From: Nemertoderma westbladi
Taxonomy: Eukaryota > Xenacoelomorpha > Nemertodermatida > Nemertodermatidae
Direction: 5' to 3'
Assembly (NCBI GenBank): GCA_032718475.1
Contig: JAUCBJ010006303.1
Span: forward strand, 1-28,414
DNA length: 28,414 nt
The translations under genes were made by a program, and so were the position numbers. Shown here one piece after another: positions 10,669 to 19,849 of this stretch. Each line of letters starts with the position of its first letter. The first letter of the stretch is position 1. The notes beneath the pieces are model-generated. The model was not told the origin of the DNA, did not search any database, and saw nothing but the letters and a program-made list of their open reading frames with translations.

Positions 10669-10958
10669 GTGAACAGTTCCGTATGCAGACGCATTTTTAA
10701 AACATAAATCATTGTTACCATGCAAAAAATGTAAACTGCTATAATATCATTGTGTATCAATTTTTTTGGTCATTAATATATTCTGCAACAGTTTAAACCT
10801 GAAATATCAATGTTTTCACATTTTTTTATAATTACAAAAGATACTAGCCAGTAAAAAAAACACTAACTACCATAAAAAAAACATATCTACAAATGTTCTA
10901 AAAAATTTCATTAAATAATATCAAAATATCAAATCCGACTGCATACGGAACTCTAGCC
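10669..10958. mobile_element. 290-bp MITE of the GTTCCGTAT family
   Basis: The element starts GTGAACAGTTCCGTATGCAG and ends as the inverse of GGCTAGAGTTCCGTATGCAG. It is flanked by perfect 8-bp duplications CGTGTTAT (10661-10668 and 10959-10966). Copy B has a single CGTGTTAT at 22874-22881, the empty site. Its left 50 bp closely matches the left end of the 687-bp MITE at 7530. Non-coding. An 8-bp duplication is typical of hAT or P-type transposition. Confidence 0.9.
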
Positions 10959-11218
10959 CGTGTTATATATCATTTATAAAAAAATTTGAAAAACTAGCTG
11001 GTATAAAAATAAAAAATGTGTTCTAGAACAAAAAATATGTACTGGAACAAAAATATTTATCAAAATTGATAGCTAACGCGTGTTCTTGAACAAAAAAATG
11101 ATACAATCGACCATAATATATATAAATATAAGTGACAATTGGTCCTAAAATACAGCATAAAAAATCAATAAAAATTTGGGACACATATATGCCAGTAGTA
11201 CCTGCTGCGCACCAGTGC

Positions 11219-11225
11219 TATATAT
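11219..11225 (+). promoter_or_regulatory. TATA-like box before paralogous gene A
   Basis: CTATATATAGG lies about 45-50 bases before the ATG at 11270 and is kept in copy B (24596-24604). The surrounding stretch, from about GCCAGT(A/G)GTACCTG to the ATG, is nearly identical in both copies. It would place a very short leader if used. Positional evidence only. Confidence 0.35.
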
Positions 11226-11269
11226 AGGAATAAGAATGTACGTACATGTAGGCTGATACCTGTCACAAA

Positions 11270-11752
11270 ATGGCTGCGAAGCATAATGTGGCATCAAACC
11301 TGGATGTAGGATTGGTTCATCAATTTTCAAAGATGAAAGAGATGTATTCTTCGCGCTTAGATATAAATTGTACATCAAAATTACAAGAAATCGAAAATAA
11401 ATTAACACTTGTCAACGCAAATTATACAAGGTTCCTTACGTTTATAGAAGAAGAATGCAATTCACTGTCCGATTTTGCCAAAGAGGCAAACCTGAACAAA
11501 TTACATAAAACACTGGAGATGATTGTAGAAAAACAAATTGATATATTACAGAAACATATTAATTATTACTATTTATCCACCTCTCTGCCCAGTGCAGAGA
11601 TAAACCACTTAAAAACTTTATATACCCTTGGGAGAGATCTCGACTCCTTTGACGAAAAATGGACAAGTGAACTTTTGGAAGAAGCAGCGAGTATTATACA
11701 AATCACCCCAAAAGAACTTACTCAAATTCTACGCAGTAGGTGCAAATTTTAA
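11270..11752 (+). CDS. N-terminal helical domain of paralogous gene A (open part)
   Basis: 160 codons from ATG 11270, with A at -3 and G at +4. The product is acidic/polar and mostly helical, with heptad-like stretches around residues 36-60 (KLQEIENKLTLVNANYTRF) and 75-100 (NKLHKTLEMIVEKQIDILQK), and ends at ELTQILRSRC. In copy B the frame carries on into KREWFLGPVK, whereas here an extra A before TTTT brings a stop. So the true protein is longer and this end is an artefact of a one-base indel, genuine or a sequencing slip in a homopolymer. No signal peptide or membrane segment. I recognise no family. The same domain in copy B is 94% or so alike by eye but starts with its own lesions. Confidence 0.6.
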   Translation: MAAKHNVASNLDVGLVHQFSKMKEMYSSRLDINCTSKLQEIENKLTLVNANYTRFLTFIEEECNSLSDFAKEANLNKLHKTLEMIVEKQIDILQKHINYYYLSTSLPSAEINHLKTLYTLGRDLDSFDEKWTSELLEEAASIIQITPKELTQILRSRCKF

Positions 11753-11876
11753 AAGAGAATGGTTTCTTGGGCCAGTAAAAAGTAAACCATCCGTCCAACA
11801 TGAGTTAAATACGAGCAGTGTGCAAGCAGAAGACTATAACAGATATAGACTATAGACACATAATTTACAGCAAGGA

Positions 11877-12368
11877 ATGGAACAATATCACCAGTTCCCT
11901 CTGCCACCAATAATCCGTGGCACTATACAACCTGTTCCATCTCAAAGTGCCAACTATATGCAATCGGGACTGTTTCAAACTCATCATGTACAGCAAGGAA
12001 TGGAACAATATCACCAGTTCCCTCTGCCACCAATAATCCGTGGCACTATACAACCTGTTCCATCTCAAAGTGCCAACTATATGCAATCGGGACTGTTTCA
12101 AACTCATCATGTACAGCAAGGAATGGAACAATATCACCAGTTCTCTCTGCCACCAATAATCCGTGGCACTATACAACCTGTTCCATCTCAAAGTGCCAAC
12201 TATATGCAATCGGGACTGTTTCAAACTCATCATGTACAGCAAGGAATGGAACAATATCACCAGTTCCCTCTGCCACCAATAATCCGTGGCACTATACAAC
12301 CTGTTCCATCTCAAAGTGCCAACTATATGCAATCGGGACTATTTCAACCTCATCATGTAGAGCAAGGA
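11877..12368 (+). repeat. 123-bp tandem repeat, four units
   Basis: ATGGAACAATATCACCAG starts at 11877, 12000, 12123 and 12246, an exact 123-bp period (41 codons). The units differ at only a few positions (TTCTCTCTG in the third; changes at the end of the fourth). This points to very recent expansion or homogenisation. The minus strand is also open across it (11865-12332), a shadow. Confidence 0.95.
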
Positions 12369-12548
12369 GTGGAACAAAGTCAACCGTTCCTTCAGCCTCA
12401 AGGGACTATACTGTCCGCTCTGCCACCAATAAACCCTGGCCCTATACAACTTGGACCATGTCAAAGTGACCATTTGCACATAGGAGTTCTTCAAAGTCAA
12501 CATACGCAGCTAGACCATAAGAAAATGCATTTAGCCATTAATTCGTAA
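11877..12548 (+). CDS. Pro/Gln-rich linker of gene A with 41-aa tandem repeats
   Basis: An open frame of 223 codons whose first 165 are four near-identical 41-residue units (start MEQYHQFPLPP, end QTHHVQQG), then a degenerate fifth unit with QPFLQPQG and LPPINPGPIQ, and a tail SQHTQLDHKKMHLAIN shared with copy B. The ATG at 11877 is simply the repeat's own Met. The frame joins the N-terminal domain in the ancestral protein (QAE.. segment at 11820-11850). It is rich in Gln, Pro and His with no hydrophobic core, so a disordered linker. Copy B has essentially one unit, so the expansion is specific to copy A. Confidence 0.5.
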   Translation: MEQYHQFPLPPIIRGTIQPVPSQSANYMQSGLFQTHHVQQGMEQYHQFPLPPIIRGTIQPVPSQSANYMQSGLFQTHHVQQGMEQYHQFSLPPIIRGTIQPVPSQSANYMQSGLFQTHHVQQGMEQYHQFPLPPIIRGTIQPVPSQSANYMQSGLFQPHHVEQGVEQSQPFLQPQGTILSALPPINPGPIQLGPCQSDHLHIGVLQSQHTQLDHKKMHLAINS

Positions 12549-12816
12549 TAGGGGTGATTATGAACGAGAATGAAACATACTCTGGTCATTGTGAAGATAT
12601 ATTCAACAAAAATGGGGGCATATAAAACCTACAAAACTGAGTAAAACTGTTGTATTCTTTCTTACATCAAAAATCCATAGTAATGGATACCATAGCAATA
12701 AACCATATGCTTATGAAGCTACATGGTTTAGTGTTCAAGGAGAGGATGCCTGTTGCTCAGGACGCAGATATGAAAAACCAATCCTAGAGGAGGACACAAC
12801 TTATTTAGGTCGTTGT

Positions 12817-13614
12817 ATGTACTATTCTGAAATAAATATGTATGGGTATATAATGGCATTATTAGTTAACAACAACAAAAAATTTCTTTGTGACTGCCAC
12901 AATATATACTTCCTTCAAAGTAAAATCCATATGAATAATTATCGTTGGCTAAGGAATTTACATGGCAGACAAATTTTATTCCAGTATAAATATGATTCAA
13001 TCGGAAAAAGACATGCCACATGTGTTACTTTACCTGATGATACCTCATGCCAGGTAGCTCGAAATATTAACATGCGACAAAAATACGCTGCCAACATTGT
13101 TCATCATGATACAGTGAATGATGATATCCTGAAGGAAGGTGAAACATACAATGGCCGAGTACAATTTATGATTGGGAAACATTATTGGTTGACTATACCG
13201 GAAGTAAATGGAGTGGAACTTTGTAAATGTTTTTCTATGTTTACTCAACGTAGTAGCATCCATATTAATGGGCATCGGAAGTCACTCGAGAACAATGCAC
13301 ATGTTAAATTTCGGTTCATCACTCAAAGTGGAAGAAGCAAAGCCTCAATAGTTACAGTGGCAGAAGGCAGTGGGGAAATTGCCTATGAATTGGATGTTAC
13401 AAAAACATATAATGGTCAGCTTCATTATCATCATGAATATGATACAGACTATTATGAAGTTATAATTCCGAAAATTGATGGGAATGAATTGTGTAAATGT
13501 TACGACATATATTTTCATCGCAAATATACTACTATAATTGATAAAGTGCAGGTAATTTTTGACATGAAAGCTCATCCCGTTAAATTTCAGTTGCAGAAAA
13601 CAATAAAAGGGTAG
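12817..13614 (+). CDS. C-terminal CSD-like repeats 2-4 of gene A (open part)
   Basis: 265 codons open from ATG 12817, but the same frame is open further upstream (from about 12640) and that part matches copy B, so the ATG is not the true start. Three repeats share a layout: TY-x-G near the start, a strand, ELCKC or LCDC followed by an aromatic or hydrophobic residue, S-x-I-H, a basic loop, V-x-F and a final A-x(2)-V strand. Examples are HVKFRFITQSG and HPVKFQ. This spacing is like the cold-shock domain (OB fold, nucleic-acid binding, as in the multi-CSD protein UNR/CSDE1), but the aromatic RNP1/RNP2 motifs are not clearly kept. The frame ends early (KTIKG) because of a 13-bp loss relative to copy B. 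Family assignment is inference. Confidence 0.5.
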   Translation: MYYSEINMYGYIMALLVNNNKKFLCDCHNIYFLQSKIHMNNYRWLRNLHGRQILFQYKYDSIGKRHATCVTLPDDTSCQVARNINMRQKYAANIVHHDTVNDDILKEGETYNGRVQFMIGKHYWLTIPEVNGVELCKCFSMFTQRSSIHINGHRKSLENNAHVKFRFITQSGRSKASIVTVAEGSGEIAYELDVTKTYNGQLHYHHEYDTDYYEVIIPKIDGNELCKCYDIYFHRKYTTIIDKVQVIFDMKAHPVKFQLQKTIKG

Positions 13615-13693
13615 CAACATGGATGCAATTCATTTGAATGGAGTATTGGAGAGATATTGAAGATCCAGGTGTAATATTCGTTTATGTCATAAG

Positions 13694-14515
13694 ATAATAA
13701 ATATAATTTTGGGCGGCAATTAATAAAAGGTCAATAGTGGTTGTAGCTTCTGTAATTTTTCTTCTGAATGTTAAGTAACCTAGTAAATAGAATAATACTA
13801 CCGTATTGTAGTTTAACTTATTTATTTTTTTAAAGGTAAGTCCCATACCGTCATCAAACACAGCACGACTACGCCACTTCATGATCCAACATTTTGTTCA
13901 GTTATGTTTTAGAATATCCCACAAATGTTGGTAGTATATTTTAAGTTAATTGACCGCAAACAAAACAACTGTGTGTTTAGTAGGAGATGGTTTCAGGTTA
14001 TCATCAGCTTGGCTACATCTTGTACAGTACATATTAGAGTTGAAACTACCCGGAGAATTATTTTGAAAAATACCGGAGACCAGAGCCGGAGATTAGAGAC
14101 TTTGCTTATTTTTGTACTTACAATTTGATTACTTCCCTATAGCACAAACAGGTACATACGGCCTTATAACTATTTTTCTATGCTTCAATTACAGTAAAGT
14201 AAATCCAACCCATTTCAACCCTTACTTACTTACCCATTGTAAGAAAATAAGCGCACGTACAGTTTGGGGGGCTTAATTAATATTAATTTGGTTATTTGTT
14301 TATTAATTCGTTTTATTTTGTTATTGTTAATAACATGTTACATTAATTTGTTTTGCGCCATAGGTACCGGTACTTTGTTAATTAAAGGCACTTATTTTAC
14401 AATTGTTCAAATCATATATACATTTCAATATACTATAAACTTAGTCATTTACGAATACTTATTGCACAGGTATAGTGCTTTATTCGGCCCATTTACAAGC
14501 CTCGATACCGGAGAC
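13694..14515. other. No gene seen
   Basis: AT-rich spacer between the end of duplication copy A and the poly-G of the next repeat. Open frames at 13682, 13925 and 14264 are short, rich in Ile/Leu/Phe from AT bias, and have no relative in copy B. I regard them as chance. Confidence 0.5.
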
Positions 14516-14768
14516 GGGGGGGGGGGGGGGGGGGGACGACTCGACGCAAAACCCACCATGGCGAATTAATTAATACCCCGCCGCCTCAATGTTAAATTCT
14601 CAATTTAGGGAAAGGAGCAGGTTACAGTGGCACGTTATTTTAACCAAAACTATAAACTAAACGCAATAGAACAGGTTACAGTTTTATTTTTGAGAGTATT
14701 CATCTGTTATTTGCGTCGAATTTCCCCTGGAGAGGGATGCATTTTTATTACGTCCAGTTTCTCCCCTT
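14516..14768 (+). mobile_element. Compact TTGCGTCGA repeat element, unoccupied copy
   Basis: It starts with 20 G (14516-14535), then ACGACTCGACGCAAAACCCACC, and ends TTTGCGTCGAATTTCCCC ... TACGTCCAGTTTCTCCCC. The start and the inverse of the end share GGGG..TCGACGCAAA, so it has inverted ends, with two iterons on the right. The 250-bp body is matched base for base over long stretches (GGAAAGGAGC, GTTACAGTGGCACGTTATTT) by the copy at 26901-28274, which has a 1.1-kb insertion in the middle. Non-coding and MITE-like. Confidence 0.65.
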
Positions 14769-15530
14769 ATCTGCGTTACCGTTACGCTTGTTCTCTTCAT
14801 TTGGTCGTCATATAATCTAACCTATAACAAATTGAATGGAGAACAGCCCTTTCTTTCACTTTTAAACATTATGAGTGCTCAAATTAAGCGCCCTTATCCT
14901 TAAATAAGAATGACCTTTAGGTGCTAATTTAACTTAAAATTAAACGCACCTTAAAATAATTAAATATAAGATTATCGGTACATTTATTAGAAATAGAAAT
15001 AATGTAAAAGTGAATATATAATTGTGTTGAAGTGGTGTATGAAAAATAGTTAAAAATTAAAGAATTAATTAATTGTAAAAAATTTGCGAAAAATTATCAT
15101 CATTTCACATTTTGTGTTGTACAGGATCTATTTTTAAATAACTATTTCTAATTTGTCAAATCACTGATCTCTGGGTAAAATGTCTGTTTTCAATACCCGG
15201 GAACCAGAGACCTATCCAGAGACCAAAAAATAGATCGGTGAACATGGGAAACACGAAACACCGGAGGTAACTCGAAGGATCCTCTTTCTTGGCTGTTTCT
15301 TATACGACAGGTAGGGCGCCACACTAACTCCCAAGGATATACACTTCACAAATATCCTACCCAAATAACGTATTATCGTGTAGCAAGACTAATAATTGGT
15401 TACAATAATTATGATGTGGCAATGTTGGTGCTTTCAATAGTAGTAATTTTGTTTTTTTTGTATAATTACCATTTTATTGAGCCATGACCTACTATATATA
15501 CGACCATGAAAGCTGCATTCTACCTACTCC
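14769..15530. other. No gene seen
   Basis: AT-rich. A weak inverted pair, GATCTATTTTTA (15124) and AAAAAATAGATC (15224), and a nearby CCAGAGACC repeat around 15189-15215 are the only structure I noticed. Confidence 0.45.
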
Positions 15531-15556
15531 ACAATTGTCCGGGTCGCAATTGTCCT
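15531..15556. repeat. Solo pair of ACAATTGTCC iterons
   Basis: ACAATTGTCCGGGTCGCAATTGTCC holds two inverted copies of the GGACAATTG unit that forms the ends of the element at 4069-4763. No partner array is visible nearby. Confidence 0.45.
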
Positions 15557-15696
15557 AACACCACGGCTGTAAGACTGGAGAATATGTGGGAATTTCCACC
15601 AATGTCACTTCAGCAACTGAAGCTCCCTGTTCAGCTTCCCTTCTTCAGTAAAATACCAGGAATTATTTATTAGATGGCTTTCGTTTCTAAGCCATC

Positions 15697-16370
15697 GTGT
15701 TCGTAATAATTCTAGTGTTTCTGGCTGTTATCCGAGCGCTAACAGTTTGCTCTTTGCATTTCAAGCCAAGTTTTATACATATAAACGTTCATCCACCAAA
15801 TCTAAAGTCTGATGCTTTCCCCTCTATCTATCCCAATTCAATCCCTGTTTCATTAATGAAATCAATCACCATGAAATGAACAGTTTCTTCAAACTACAAA
15901 AATTGTATGCCTTGGACGATTTCAACACGCATGTTAATTCTGAGTATTTAAATACTGGTTTTAACTTAACAAAGTTTCCAGAGAAGTCCATACCATATAA
16001 GATTAGATTAATGGCGAAGACACTGCACTGATGACTGTGGGGGAGTGTAAAACTTTATTTTAATGGAACTCCACTTCCTATCCCTCCTTGGCTGAGGACT
16101 ATAAAGCATTGTAAGGTGCAATCTACAACCATGATTCCAAATTTAATAAATTACTGTAAATCGGTTGGAAACTCTGATCTACCACTGCCACTGAGTGAGA
16201 GCTTTGAAACGAAATGAAAATGAAACCACAAGGAACCCCCACGTTACACTGCTGATCAATTTCGATTTGCTCTTATACTTCGATATACGTCATGTCCGTC
16301 TTACAAACTTATTTCCAATGAAATCCCACTGCCTTCATTTCGACTTTTACAAATCTTGACATATGGAAAT
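15697..16370 (+). pseudogene. Degraded THAP/P-element-type transposase
   Basis: Pieces in order on the plus strand: at 15740-15850, the end of a THAP zinc finger (VCSLHFKPSF, giving the C-x2-H pair, then LKSDAFPSIYP, the AVPTIF-like end); at 16040-16195, FNGTPLPIPPWLRTIKHCKV and following, which resembles the PLPxPxWxR segment of THAP-linked transposases; at 16235-16360, PRYTADQFRFALILRYTSCP then SYKL..PLPSF, the conserved YSxxxxxFALxLRYTSxxAYxxL..PLPS block of P-type transposases. Stops and frame changes separate the pieces, and the first two zinc ligands, most of the catalytic RNase-H-like core and the C-terminus are missing. P-type transposases cut and paste DNA and bind their ends through the THAP finger. 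This copy cannot be active. The family call rests on motifs recalled, not on a search. Confidence 0.6.
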
Positions 16371-16384
16371 GTTGTTTCACAACA

Positions 16385-16411
16385 TTTAATTGACGTTTCA
16401 CGTCAATTAAA
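16385..16411. repeat. 11-bp perfect hairpin
   Basis: TTTAATTGACG, loop TTTCA, CGTCAATTAAA. It lies between the transposase remnant and the 3' side of the LINE fragment. It could be a weak terminator-like hairpin or chance. Confidence 0.6.
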
Positions 16412-16503
16412 TTTTGATCATTTCTCTTAAAAGCTTTAGATCTTTTAATTTTTTGAAATAAAATATCTAAAAACATTAACATAAAAAATGATAACTAACA
16501 ACA

Positions 16504-17100
16504 CTAGCTATGGTCAATTGAAAGACCAATCGATTCCTCGTTGCTGGAGCGCAAGGTTCGTACAGTATCATCTAAGTCACATTTATTAAAAATAATATAC
16601 TGCTGTGTATCGTCGGTATATAGATGGTACGACAAAACATGTTTCCTAATAACTTTTGATAGTGAGAGCGTATATAAACTGAATAGTATTGGACCAAGAA
16701 CTGATTGATCCTTGTGGAACTCCATATTTCAGAACCTTTGTTTTGGAGTAGCATTCACCGATTCGCACTTTTTGAGATCGCCCAAATAAATATGACCTGA
16801 GCCATTCTAGCGCATTGTCTGTAACGTTAATCTCATGTTCTAAAATATGCAATAATAGATCGTGGTCCACTGTTTCGGTGCTATGATGCACTTTATAGGC
16901 ACTTTGGAAAGGCTCTTGAAGCTGATTCAAGTTCATATGTTTAATTAGCTGGTTCGCAACTGCCTTCTCTGTTAACTTGGAGATATACAATAAGTTTGAA
17001 ATTGGTCGAAAATTCTTCAAAATTTCAGGATTTAAGCAAACCTTCTTAATAATAGGACTAAGGATAGCTTCTTTGAAAAGTGTCAGAAAGGTAGCAGCTG
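16504..17100 (-). pseudogene. CR1-like LINE reverse-transcriptase fragment
   Basis: On the minus strand the frame begins with LSPIIKKVCLNPEILKNFRP then ISNLLYISKLTEKAV, goes on with LQEPFQSAYKVHHSTET and then jumps to VDHDLLLHILEHEI: the segment holding motif A (the first catalytic Asp) is deleted. Next come NALEWLRSYLFGRSQKV, GVPQGS (motif B) and, after a frame change, [17 protein letters not shown] and YHLYTDDTQ (motif C as YTDD instead of YADD). The wording NFRPISNL...SK..EK and GVPQGSVLGP..F is that of CR1/L2/Rex1-group non-LTR elements. The 5' end is cut at about 17100. With motif A gone and the frame broken, it is dead. Confidence 0.85.
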
Positions 17101-17970
17101 ATAATGATAATAGTTAATAATCACAACGATATATTAGGTCTAATCATGTAAGCCAGTATAGCAGTCAGAAGAATACAAATAATTCAGAATGTACAAACAG
17201 ACAGACAAACTGAGCATTTTTTATATATATTAGATAGGATAGATTGCAAAAGAATGTACAAGCCAATGGAATTAGAGTGGAATGAATAAACCAATCCTAG
17301 GTTATTGCGCCGTTGAGTGTTTTCCAGGAAGGCGCGGTGGGCGACGTTTTCTTAACTAATTTTATTCAAAAATTTTAACATTACTAGATGCCGTTAGTAT
17401 TAACAGCGAGTTGTTATTTATTTTAGCACTTAACAACAAAAAGGACATTGCTGTATTGTATTGGCCTGTACAATTACTAGTATTGTATTGGTGTATTATT
17501 ATGTTGAAATGACCCATTGGCGTGACTTTACATCATGCAGTGGCCGTCATGGTTACCACATAAACAATAGTTTGTATTTATTATTAATTGCCTGACAGCC
17601 AGATAGGCCTACTGCATTACCTACTGGTAGGCGGGGTATAGCTATTAATAACCAGTAGCTATAAACTATTAACATGGCTCCAAACACCACCATAAATATA
17701 AGCTAACTTTTTCATAACATAATTTATGTCATTTTTACATTTATTTATACAGCAACTAATTTAATTTGTGCAGTTTCTATCACTTATGGCTCAAAATCAC
17801 AAAAAGTGGCCAAAAAAATTATTTTTTTTGTAAAAAAAAAAAGTTTCCCAAAGTATGTAATATTATATATCACCAGAAAGCTCTTGATGCGCTGAATTCA
17901 ATGGTGGTAATTTCCCAATAGCCCCGACCTCATGGTAACAAATAATTGAGAAAAACAGATGTCCATTCCT

Positions 17971-18069
17971 GTAACACTTGTCCCACAATGTAACGCCCGA
18001 TATCAGCCAATCAGAGCCCTTGAATGGTGATTTCCGATGCCTGTAACAATTTGTCCCACCATGTAACAC
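17971..18069. repeat. Left subterminal iterons TGTAACA..TTGTCCCAC..TGTAAC
   Basis: TGTAACACTTGTCCCACAA (then TGTAAC) at 17970-17993 and TGTAACAATTTGTCCCACCA (then TGTAAC) at 18042-18066 are inverse forms of the right-end iterons. A weaker AGTAACACATCCCA lies at 18149-18162. Likely protein-binding sites of the element. Confidence 0.6.
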
Positions 18070-18359
18070 CAGTTGTAATTACACTGAAATGTTAAAGTAA
18101 CCTAGATTTCGTCTCTGAGTGGGAGCTATGCTGCCATTCCTGATCCCAGTAACACATCCCAATAAAGCTTATTTGAAAATAAAATCAATCATAATAAATC
18201 TTTATGATCCCCATTTCTGGAAAAATTATAAAATATTATAGTTTATCAAATAAACATAAAGAGTTTATTATAACATTTTAACCACTTTTAGGTACTTTAG
18301 TGACGAGTATGACGAGTTTATTACTGAGTTTATAACTGTATATCACTATGGCTGAGCAG

Positions 18360-19478
18360 TTAGTCAAAACCTATAAATTGTTCATCAGTTTCATCTCCAC
18401 CCTCCACAGAACCTCCTGTACTCCCCACTCCATCATCTTCACCCTCCATAGATTCTCCTGTATTCCAAACGTTATCTTGTATAGCCGCCACGGATCTTCC
18501 CATACCCCCCCCCCCCCCCCCCCCCCCCACTCCTTCAAAACCTGTAAATTGTTCATTATCACTTTCATCCCCACCCTCCACAGATCCACCTGTACCTTCC
18601 ACTCCATCTTCCCCACCCTCCTCAGATCCTCCTGTACTTCTCACCCTGTCTCCCACACCCTCCACAGATCCTCCTGTACTTCCCACTCCGTCTCCCACAC
18701 CCTCCACAGATCCTCCTGTACTTCTAACCCTGTCTCCCACACCCTCCACAGATCCTCCTGTACTTCCCATTCCGTCTCCCACATCCTCCACAGATCCTCC
18801 CATAGCTCCCACTACTCAGTCGCACACACCCTCAACAGATCCACCTGTACTTCCCACTCCGTCTCTCACACCCTCCACAGATCCTCCTGTACTTCCCACT
18901 CCGTCTCCCACACCCTCCACAGATCCTCCTGTACTTCCCACTCCGTCTCCAACACCCTCCACAGATCCTCCTGTACTTCCCACTCCGTCTCCCACACCCT
19001 CCACAGATCCTCCTGTACTTTTCACCCTGTCTCCCACACCCTCCACAGATCCTCCTGTACTTTTCACCCTGTCTCCCACACCCTCCACAGATCCTCCTGT
19101 ACTTCCCACTCCGTCTCCCACACCCTCCACAGATCCTCCTGTACTTCCCACTCCGTCTCCAACACCCTCCACAGATCCTCCTGTACTTTTCACCCTGTCT
19201 CCCACACCCTCCACAGATCCTCCTGTACTTCCCACTCCGTCTCCCACACCCTCCACAGATCCTCCTGTACTTCCCACTCCGTCTCCCACACCCTCCACAG
19301 ATCCTCCTGTACTTCCCACTCCATCTTCCCCACCCTCCTCAGATCCTCCTGTACTTCTCACCCTGTCTCCCACACCCTCCACAGATCCTCCTGTACTTCC
19401 CACTCCGTCTCCAACACCCTCCACAGATCCTCCTGTACTTTTCACCCTGTCTCCCACACCCTCCACAGATCCTCCCAT
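18360..19478 (-). CDS. Low-complexity Gly/Glu/Asp/Ser frame across the 42-bp repeat
   Basis: On the minus strand one frame runs from 19478 to 18360, broken by a single TGA at 18813-18815. It encodes 14-residue repeats [14 protein letters not shown] and ends in non-repetitive acidic words, [14 protein letters not shown] and [13 protein letters not shown], before a stop. It is acidic and disordered. A 494-codon frame on the plus strand (18348-19832: [14 protein letters not shown] repeats) covers the same DNA. A 42-bp unit without stops keeps several frames open, so ORF length alone is no proof. The acidic frame with non-repeat ends looks slightly more protein-like, but I would not call a gene without transcripts. 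Confidence 0.2.
18396..19478. repeat. 42-bp minisatellite, family 1 (about 21 or more units)
   Basis: The unit is CCCTCCACAGATCCTCCTGT then ACTTCCCACTCCGTCTCCCA and CA, 42 bp. Alternating variants (TTTTCACCCTG or TTCTCACCCTG in place of TTCCCACTCCG) suggest higher-order duplication. A 24-base C run at 18505-18528 and an older duplication of the AAAACCTRTAAATTGTTCAT block (18367 and 18537) lie at the left edge. Confidence 0.9.
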
Positions 19479-19526
19479 TATCCACTCGCACCTCTACCTA
19501 ATGCTCTCGCACTAACTACTCATCTC

Positions 19527-19832
19527 GCTCCTCCAACTGCTCCCCTTCCACATCTACCTTTCCCCCTCGCACCTCCAACTGCTCCACTTGCACCTCTACC
19601 TTTTTCCCTCACACCTCCAACTGCTCCCCTTGCACCTCTACCTTTTCCCCTCGCACCTCCAACTGCTCGCTCCCCTTCCACATCTACCTTTTCCCCTCGC
19701 ACCTCCAACTGCTCCACTTGCACATCTACCTTTTCCCCTCACACCTCCAACTGCTCCTCTTGCACCTCTACATTTTCCCCCCAAACCTCCAACTGCTCCC
19801 CTTGCACCTCTATTTTTCCCTCCCACCTCTAA
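19527..19832. repeat. 42-bp minisatellite, family 2
   Basis: A different unit, CACCTCCAACTGCTCCCCTT then GCACCTCTACCTTTTCCCCT and CG, also 42 bp, about seven units. On the minus strand it reads QLEVRGEKVEVQ-like or GKGRGARGAVGG-like repeats in two frames. The shared 42-bp (14-codon) period in two unrelated sequences next to each other is notable. Confidence 0.85.
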
Positions 19833-19849
19833 CTGCTCCCCTCACGGAG

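Larger units (their letters stand above)
11270..13637 (+). pseudogene. Paralogous gene, copy A: helical domain, P/Q linker, CSD-like repeats; broken
   Basis: Alignment with copy B (24647-26832) shows one ancestral reading frame running from ATG 11270 (context CAAAATGG) to TGA 13635-13637 with no visible introns. Order: a helical N-terminal domain (about residues 1-160), a Pro/Gln-rich linker, then four repeats of about 90 aa resembling divergent cold-shock/OB domains. Lesions: an extra A at about 11746 that causes the stop at 11750; stop codons and a frameshift near 12546-12610; a 54-bp in-frame loss at about 12689 within repeat 1; a 36-bp in-frame loss near 13365; and a 13-bp loss near 13595 that shifts the last repeat to an early stop. 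Not all are homopolymer changes, so sequencing error alone does not explain them. Function unknown. A nucleic-acid-binding role is inferred only from the repeat pattern. Confidence 0.65.
5132..13693 (+). repeat. Segmental duplication copy A
   Basis: From AAAGAATGTACA to TATGTCATAAG this interval aligns collinearly with 17247-26892. Landmarks in both include the AATGTGGCTCGCCACATT hairpin (6311 and 22211 regions), the TGCAGAACTGATATTCAGCTG stretch and the whole gene at the right end. Copy A has insertions at 6426-6939, 7276 to about 10462 and 10669-10958 that copy B lacks. Copy B has the 4-kb insertion and the LINE that copy A lacks. The orientation is direct and the spacer is 3.5 kb. Confidence 0.9.

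Noticed and set aside
11865-12332. 155-codon minus-strand ORF
   Set aside because: Antisense shadow of the 123-bp repeat in the paralogous gene; no counterpart in copy B.
14264-14569. 101-aa hydrophobic ORF ending in poly-Gly
   Set aside because: Hydrophobicity follows from AT-rich DNA, and the Gly run is the poly-G tract; no conservation.
18348-19832. 494-codon plus-strand ORF
   Set aside because: It is a reading of the 42-bp minisatellites; a stop-free unit keeps the frame open, and the Ser/Cys/His repeat product resembles nothing known.
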